A stretch of 64,000 nt of DNA, taken from Auanema rhodensis. Taxonomy: Eukaryota > Nematoda > Chromadorea > Rhabditida > Rhabditidae. The stretch covers positions 7,564,001 through 7,628,000 of the forward strand of contig OZ059898.1 of assembly GCA_964057225.1 (NCBI GenBank), written 5' to 3'. Positions 59,437 through 64,000 of this stretch are shown piece by piece. The notes under the pieces are model-generated. The model was not told the origin of the DNA. It was given only the letters and a program-made list of their open reading frames with translations, and made no database searches. The translations under genes were made by a program, and so were the position numbers. The stretch's first letter is position 1, and every line of letters starts with the position of its first letter.

Positions 59437-61302
59437 TTACTTTGGCCCAAGCATGTTTTCGGGACGAACCCATTGGTTGAACTGTTCTTCAGTGAGAACT
59501 CCGAGCTTAATGGCTTCTTCCTTGAGAGTTGTTCCATTTTTGTGGGCTGTTTTAGCGATCTTAGCAGCATTGTCATATCCAATGTGGGGATTAAGAGCAG
59601 TAACAAGCATAAGGGATTCCCTCATGATCTAAAAAAAATTCTTGAAACATTATATTTAGAATATTAACCTTAGCAATATTATCTTTGTTAGCTTCAATAC
59701 CATCAACACAATGCTCGGAAAAGGATACAGCAGAATCGGCAAGAAGTCTGGTTGATTGAAGAACGTTTCTTACAATCAGTGGCTTGAATACATTGAGTTC
59801 AAAGTGTCCATTTGAAGCTCCAACAGAAACAGCAACTTGGTTACCCATCACTTGAGCAGAAACCATGGTGATAGCTTCACATTGGGTAGGATTTACTTTT
59901 CCAGGCATGATTGAGCTTCCAGGCTCGTTTTCTGGAAGAGAAAGCTCTCCCAATCCACATCTAGGTCCCGATCCAAGGAACCTGATATCATTTCCGATTT
60001 TCATGAAAGAACAAGCAACAACATTGAGAGCACCATGAACCTAAGGTTGAACTAAAACATTAAATAATATTATACTTATTGTTACCTCGGCGAGAGCATC
60101 ATGAGCAGCAAGGGCTTCAAACTTGTTGGGAGCAGTCACAAATGGTAATCCAGTAATATCTGATACTTTCCTAAAATTTGGTTTTGAAATATTTTTAATT
60201 CTCGAAACTCACTTGGCAACTTTCTCAGCAAAACCAACGCGAGTGTTCAATCCTGTTCCAACAGCAGTACCTCCAGCTGCCAATTCATAAAGACGTGGAA
60301 GAGTTGCTTCAACACGAGCAATTCCATTATCAACCTGGGTAACGTAGGCTGAAAACTCCTGTCCAAGGGTGAGAGGGACAGCATCTTGTGTGTGAGTTCT
60401 TCCAATCTTAATGATGTCCTTGAACTCTTCTGCTTTTTTGTGGAGAGAAGAACGTAACTGCTTAAGAGCAGGGAGAAGTCGAGAGTTAACCTGTATTAGT
60501 AATACTTATATTAAGCTTAACCAGTATTGTATACTTCACGAGCGACCGCGATGTGCATGGCAGTAGGGAAAGTATCATTGGAAGATTGACTCATGTTAAC
60601 ATGGTCGTTAGGATGAACAGGTGACTTTGATCCTAATTCTCCTCCAAGAATCTCGATGGCTCTGCAATACAAAACGGTTCAACTTAAAATTAAGAACAAG
60701 CAATACCTGTTGGAGATGACTTCATTCACATTCATATTTGATTGAGTTCCAGATCCAGTTTGCCAAGTGACAAGAGGAAAATGATCGTCAAGCTTACCAG
60801 CAACAACCTCATCTATAGAAACGGTAGAGAGTATTTGAAGTTAAATAACATACCAGCCGCTTGAGAAATTGCTTCCGCAATTTTCTTGTCAAGACCGAAC
60901 TCAGTGTTAACCTTAAGAAACTAATTTAAACCGAATAATCAACTCAAAATACCAAAGCAGCAGACTTCTTCAAAATGCCAAAAGCGTGAATTACAGGAAG
61001 CGGCATGCGTTCTTCCAACCCACCAATCTTGAAGTTGATGGAAGATCTAAATTTAATATAATTTATGAGATAGCAACATATGACAGGAAAATCTACCTTT
61101 TAGTTTGAGCTCCATAGTACTTATCAGCTGGCACTTCCAATTCTCCAAATGTATCCCTCTCAATACGAACCTAATGAATAATATCACAAAAAATACTGTA
61201 CAACACAAAACTCACTTTAGACATGTTAACGGCACAACGAGCAAACCCTCTTGTAGCGACAGCAGGAGAACCTTTAGCTAAAACAGAGCAGACTGACAGC
61301 AT
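59437..61302 (-). CDS. fum-1: Fumarate hydratase, class II (mitochondrial)
   Basis: This TCA-cycle enzyme hydrates fumarate to L-malate. It starts [20 protein letters not shown] then ARCAVNMSK, an amphipathic presequence rich in Ser, Ala and Arg that lacks acidic residues. [20 protein letters not shown] and AQTKR follow, typical of the class. Active-site regions are [54 protein letters not shown] and the signature [16 protein letters not shown]. The C-terminus ends [19 protein letters not shown] at 59437. Ten or so exons have short introns. CTCTCGTAG just before the ATG is a likely trans-splice acceptor. Rogdi ends 236 bp upstream on the same strand, a typical nematode operon distance. Confidence 0.98.
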
Positions 61303-61538
61303 TCCCTACGAGAGAGAAAGATGTAAACAAAACGACAAACGAGAAAATTCTTATGATAGTGAAAGTAATAGTGTAAATTGGTAAAAAAATATGGCATCAG
61401 AATAAACTGATCGCATTAAAAGATGAAAGGAAAATAAACATAATATCTACATTGTAATTTGTACAAAATATAATATATTAGTATAAGCAATCACATCTAG
61501 GAATGTTAGATAATTAATATTTACAATAGCGAAAAAAA

Positions 61539-62694
61539 CTATAAAATTCTTCTCTTACACATTTCCAAGTCACCAATAAGCGTTTGAATTACCGACATAG
61601 CAACGTTTAGTTGTTTGATAACATCGTCTAAGTAAGGTAGTTCACACTCAGCAAGAGATATAGACAATCCCTGGTTCGCATTTTGCTTTGGAACAATTTG
61701 ATAGGACGCGCACACCTTTAAAGAACAATGATAAATTAGCCGTATCAATTCATTAAAAATCCCAAAAAAAATCCATACCAAACGACAGCTAGAAATATAA
61801 AAAGATAACAGTTGGTCTTGTGGCAAAGGCGGAGCAAATCGCCTTGTCGGTGGAAAATGGCACAATTCCAGAAGAGACCTCAAAATCCTTCATTATTCCA
61901 ATTAGCACAACTATCAAACCTTTTTCTCGGTAATAATATCGCTGATCGAGCCGAACTGATCTCATTTTTAATTACCTTAGCAGCTGTTAATATTAAATCA
62001 CCAGAATCAAAACCAAAAGCCTAAGTGGATAATTTAAAAAGAGATTGACAATGTACTCACACATCATTATCAAGTTGATTTAAGCGTTTCATCACATCAC
62101 ATAAAATAAATGTCGCTCGAACAATATGATTAGCCAGATCCTTCAAAAATTCATCGCAACTACCTATCTATCGACTACTGAATACCTGTAGTTGCTGAAG
62201 TTTCCACTGAACATCAGGTTGAGCCACACCTCGATATGTCCCTCCCGGGCATTTCGGATGTTTTATAACAACTTCAGCTTGAATAACATTATCACCCAGA
62301 AGAGATACAATTGCCTATTTTATTTCTTCGTTAAGAAATTGTATTACTCCATACCTTAATGTTGTCCCCGCCATGTTTGCCAGCCAATGCATGTTTCTCG
62401 GAGTTTGGGTGTGTTATCGGCACATTAAGCTGTACGTCGCATTTATTGCCCAGATGAAGCTTAAGACAGCATTCTCGTAGAGTAGAGAGAATCTGAGGAA
62501 CAAAATAAAAAAGGGTAAACTTTTCAATTCAATAATCCTAACAGTTTTGAAGGAATCCAAAGATCGTGTTTTTTGCTGCCAAATGTATTCCTTTTTTGCC
62601 GAAATGTCAGCACGAGAGAGAGTAGTTTCTGTAAGACCAGAGCACACCTTCACGCAAAACCCAATAAAAATTACAAACCTTCCATTTTTATCAT
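61539..62694 (-). CDS. ROGDI: Rogdi homologue
   Basis: Rogdi is a conserved helical protein. Human loss causes Kohlschutter-Tonz syndrome, and the protein has been linked to V-ATPase assembly with DMXL and WDR7. A 16-base exon 1 (62694-62679, MIKME) joins exon 2 (62628-62543) across a 50-bp intron. Exon 2 reads SRADISAKKEYIWQQKTRSL and continues to ILSTLRECCLKLHLGN (exon from 62492). This aligns without gaps to human EFRWLLHDE...ILKEASLRF. Later blocks are AIVSLLGDNVIQAEVVIKHP, QPDVQWKLQQLQ (human KQWKLQQIQ), RFAPPLPQDQLLSFYISSCR and CELPYLDDVIKQLNVAMSVI, ending LEMCKRRIL. The order and spacing of blocks match the whole family. The tiny first exon is my reconstruction from phase and splice sites. 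Confidence 0.88.
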
Positions 62695-62946
62695 GGAGGA
62701 AAATTCTAAATAGCGTTAGACATTTTTCTGAAACAGGCAACAAGATAGAACCGCCCTGGAAAATATTGGCTAAAATCCAATATGCAATGTGTCTCACAGC
62801 GAATATCCAACCTTTAATATGATAATTTCGCTTCCTTTAAAATGCATGTTTATGTATAGTGAGATTGAAAGTATTAATGATTTCGATTATATTAATTAGC
62901 ATATTTATATGTTTTTTATTTATAGGGTGGTTAGATTTTTTTTATC
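62695..62946. promoter_or_regulatory. Bidirectional promoter region, Rogdi / CCDC47
   Basis: Only 252 bp separate the two divergent start codons, so the promoters must be shared or abutting. The sequence is AT-rich without an obvious TATA box or GC core. TTTCAG (minus) and TTATAG (plus) acceptor-like sites precede both starts. Confidence 0.45.
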
Positions 62947-64000
62947 ATGAGGTTCTGGTTATGGGTATGTATTTTGCTTGCAAGCTCAGCGCTAGTTTGT
63001 AGTGCTGACGCCGAGTTTGAAGACAACGAGTTTGCTGAATTTGAGGTAAAAGTTATTTGCTTGTTTAGTTTACAGTATATATTGTAGGATGAGGAAATTG
63101 AAATTGAACAGCCTGCAGTTCATGTCAAAGAAGAGATAAAAACAACTGAAAAGATTGAGGTTGATTGTTATGGCATACAAATTTGGCAATGCTTAACTTT
63201 ATTTAGAAAGGAAAAGAAGAAGATGACTTTGATGACGACTACGGTGTGGTTGAGGAAGAAGAAACCTCTAAGGAAGAAGAACAGGAAACTAAAGTTGAGC
63301 CACTAAAGTTTGCTGATGTAAGAATGTTAAATTAATTCTTTATCTGAAATCTTGGTTTTTAGGTTCCCGCTCATTTTCGTTCTAACTGGGCCTCTTATCA
63401 AGTAGAGGCTGTTATTCTTGCTGTCATAGTAATTTTCCTTATTAATTACGTTATTGGTATTTCCGTTTTTTAAATCTGCCTTTTCGAAGATTATATTTTC
63501 AGGAGGATCTCAAAACTGTAGCATTGCCAACACATGGTTCGAAAACAACCGTGCTCTTCTCGAAGAGCAATTTGCTTTAGTAAGTTGAAAAGAAAACTGA
63601 AATTTCTAGTTTATGTATTCAGGTTGGTGATGATGGTCTTGGTGAAAATCCCGTTGGAGGACATATGATCAAGGAGACTGATTTCTCTTTCCTAATTTGG
63701 TGCTCTGGAAGAGTTGGTGTTAATTCGCTGGCTATTCAGGTATGTTGTTAAAAATTTTTGAGTCAAAATTTATTCTTCAAAAATGTGTTCAGATTCGTAC
63801 CAAAAAAAGACAGGATCTCCTTTCTCGTGTCCTTCACTTATTTACTCCTCAAACTGATCGTCTTACTTTGAAGGTTTTTAAACTACATTTCAAATCTAAG
63901 TTAGACAGCTTGATTTAGTTTGAATTGGATAACGGTGAATTGGATCCATTTGTTCTCTGCGTTGGACAGAAAAAATCGGCTACCAGACAGTTTAAAGAAA
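62947..64000 (+). CDS. CCDC47: CCDC47 homologue (PAT complex subunit), truncated by window end
   Basis: This is an ER membrane protein that, with Asterix, forms the PAT intramembrane chaperone of the multipass translocon and also binds calcium. The start MRFWLWVCILLASSALVCSA is a signal peptide. A long acidic luminal segment (EFEDNEFAEFEDEEIEIEQ and GKEEDDFDDDYGVVEEEETS) fits the low-affinity calcium-binding role. VPAHFRSNWASYQVEAVILA and VIVIFLINYVI form the membrane helix. The cytosolic domain begins GGSQNCSIANTWFENNRALL and continues past DPFVLCVGQKK to the window edge. The seven exons seen have introns of about 45-55 bp. The 3' part lies outside the window. Confidence 0.94.

Noticed and set aside
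59473-59667. Plus-strand frames over fumarase and Rogdi (also 61812-62024 and 62547-62822)
   Set aside because: Shadows of well-supported minus-strand exons.
1-64000. Search for tRNA, SL RNA, U1-U6 snRNA and CRISPR-like arrays
   Set aside because: No GGTTCRA-type B box with a matching cloverleaf, no recognisable SL or snRNA core, and no spaced direct repeats by eye; a covariance-model scan would be decisive.

Overview
The window looks like AT-rich nuclear DNA from a nematode. Genes are cut by many short (about 40-60 bp) GT-AG introns. Many start codons sit a few bases after a TTTCAG- or TTTTAG-like acceptor with no upstream coding exon, which is what spliced-leader trans-splicing leaves behind. 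The gene set also points to nematodes: a patched-related (PTR) protein, a BLI-3-type dual oxidase, an insulin-like peptide and an IFET-1-type 4E-T. I cannot name a genus. There are no prokaryotic, CRISPR or recognisable viral features, and I saw no tRNA or rRNA gene.

Layout, left to right. A PTR sterol-sensing-domain transporter-like gene (+, from about 1681 to 5510) is followed by a 6.1 kb gene-poor stretch and a complete dual oxidase (+, 11637-18653). An insulin-like peptide gene (-, 20483-20931) is divergent from an ER-retained, multi-thioredoxin-fold protein ending in HDEL (+, 25481-29982). Next is a head-to-head pair: a BRE1/RNF20 histone H2B ubiquitin ligase (-, 30876-34517) and a tandem-RRM protein (+, 34898-36043). 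The RRM gene is followed 160 bp later by the tRNA methyltransferase TRMT44 (+, 36203-38502). Then come kinesin heavy chain (+, 40520-44367), ATP synthase epsilon (+, 45486-45683), 4E-T (-, 46927-50200), ribosomal protein S3a (+, 50900-51761), an annexin (-, 51831-53181), an unrecognised Pro/Ala/Gln-rich protein (+, 55661-59102), fumarase (-, 59437-61302), Rogdi (-, 61539-62694) and the start of CCDC47 (+, 62947 to window end).

Most of this is ordinary housekeeping and developmental content, and I found no convincing new multi-gene system. The items most worth a second look are these. (1) The HDEL protein has lost the thioredoxin CxxC and shows a one-base reading-frame conflict. (2) The 236-residue-plus conserved-looking protein at 55.7-59.1 kb has no family I can name. 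(3) The insulin-like peptide has a wide B-chain cysteine spacing and five consecutive arginines. (4) 4E-T has Met in place of the first Leu of the eIF4E-binding motif and a 34-residue polyQ tract. (5) Two strong tandem hairpins lie upstream of the PTR gene. (6) Several higher-GC islands in gene-poor DNA carry coding-like short ORFs or orphan exons, at about 5.9, 8.1, 22.8-23.4, 39.4-39.8 and 54.0 kb. Gene spacing suggests two candidate operons (RRM-TRMT44 and Rogdi-fumarase) and two tight head-to-head promoters (BRE1/RRM and Rogdi/CCDC47).
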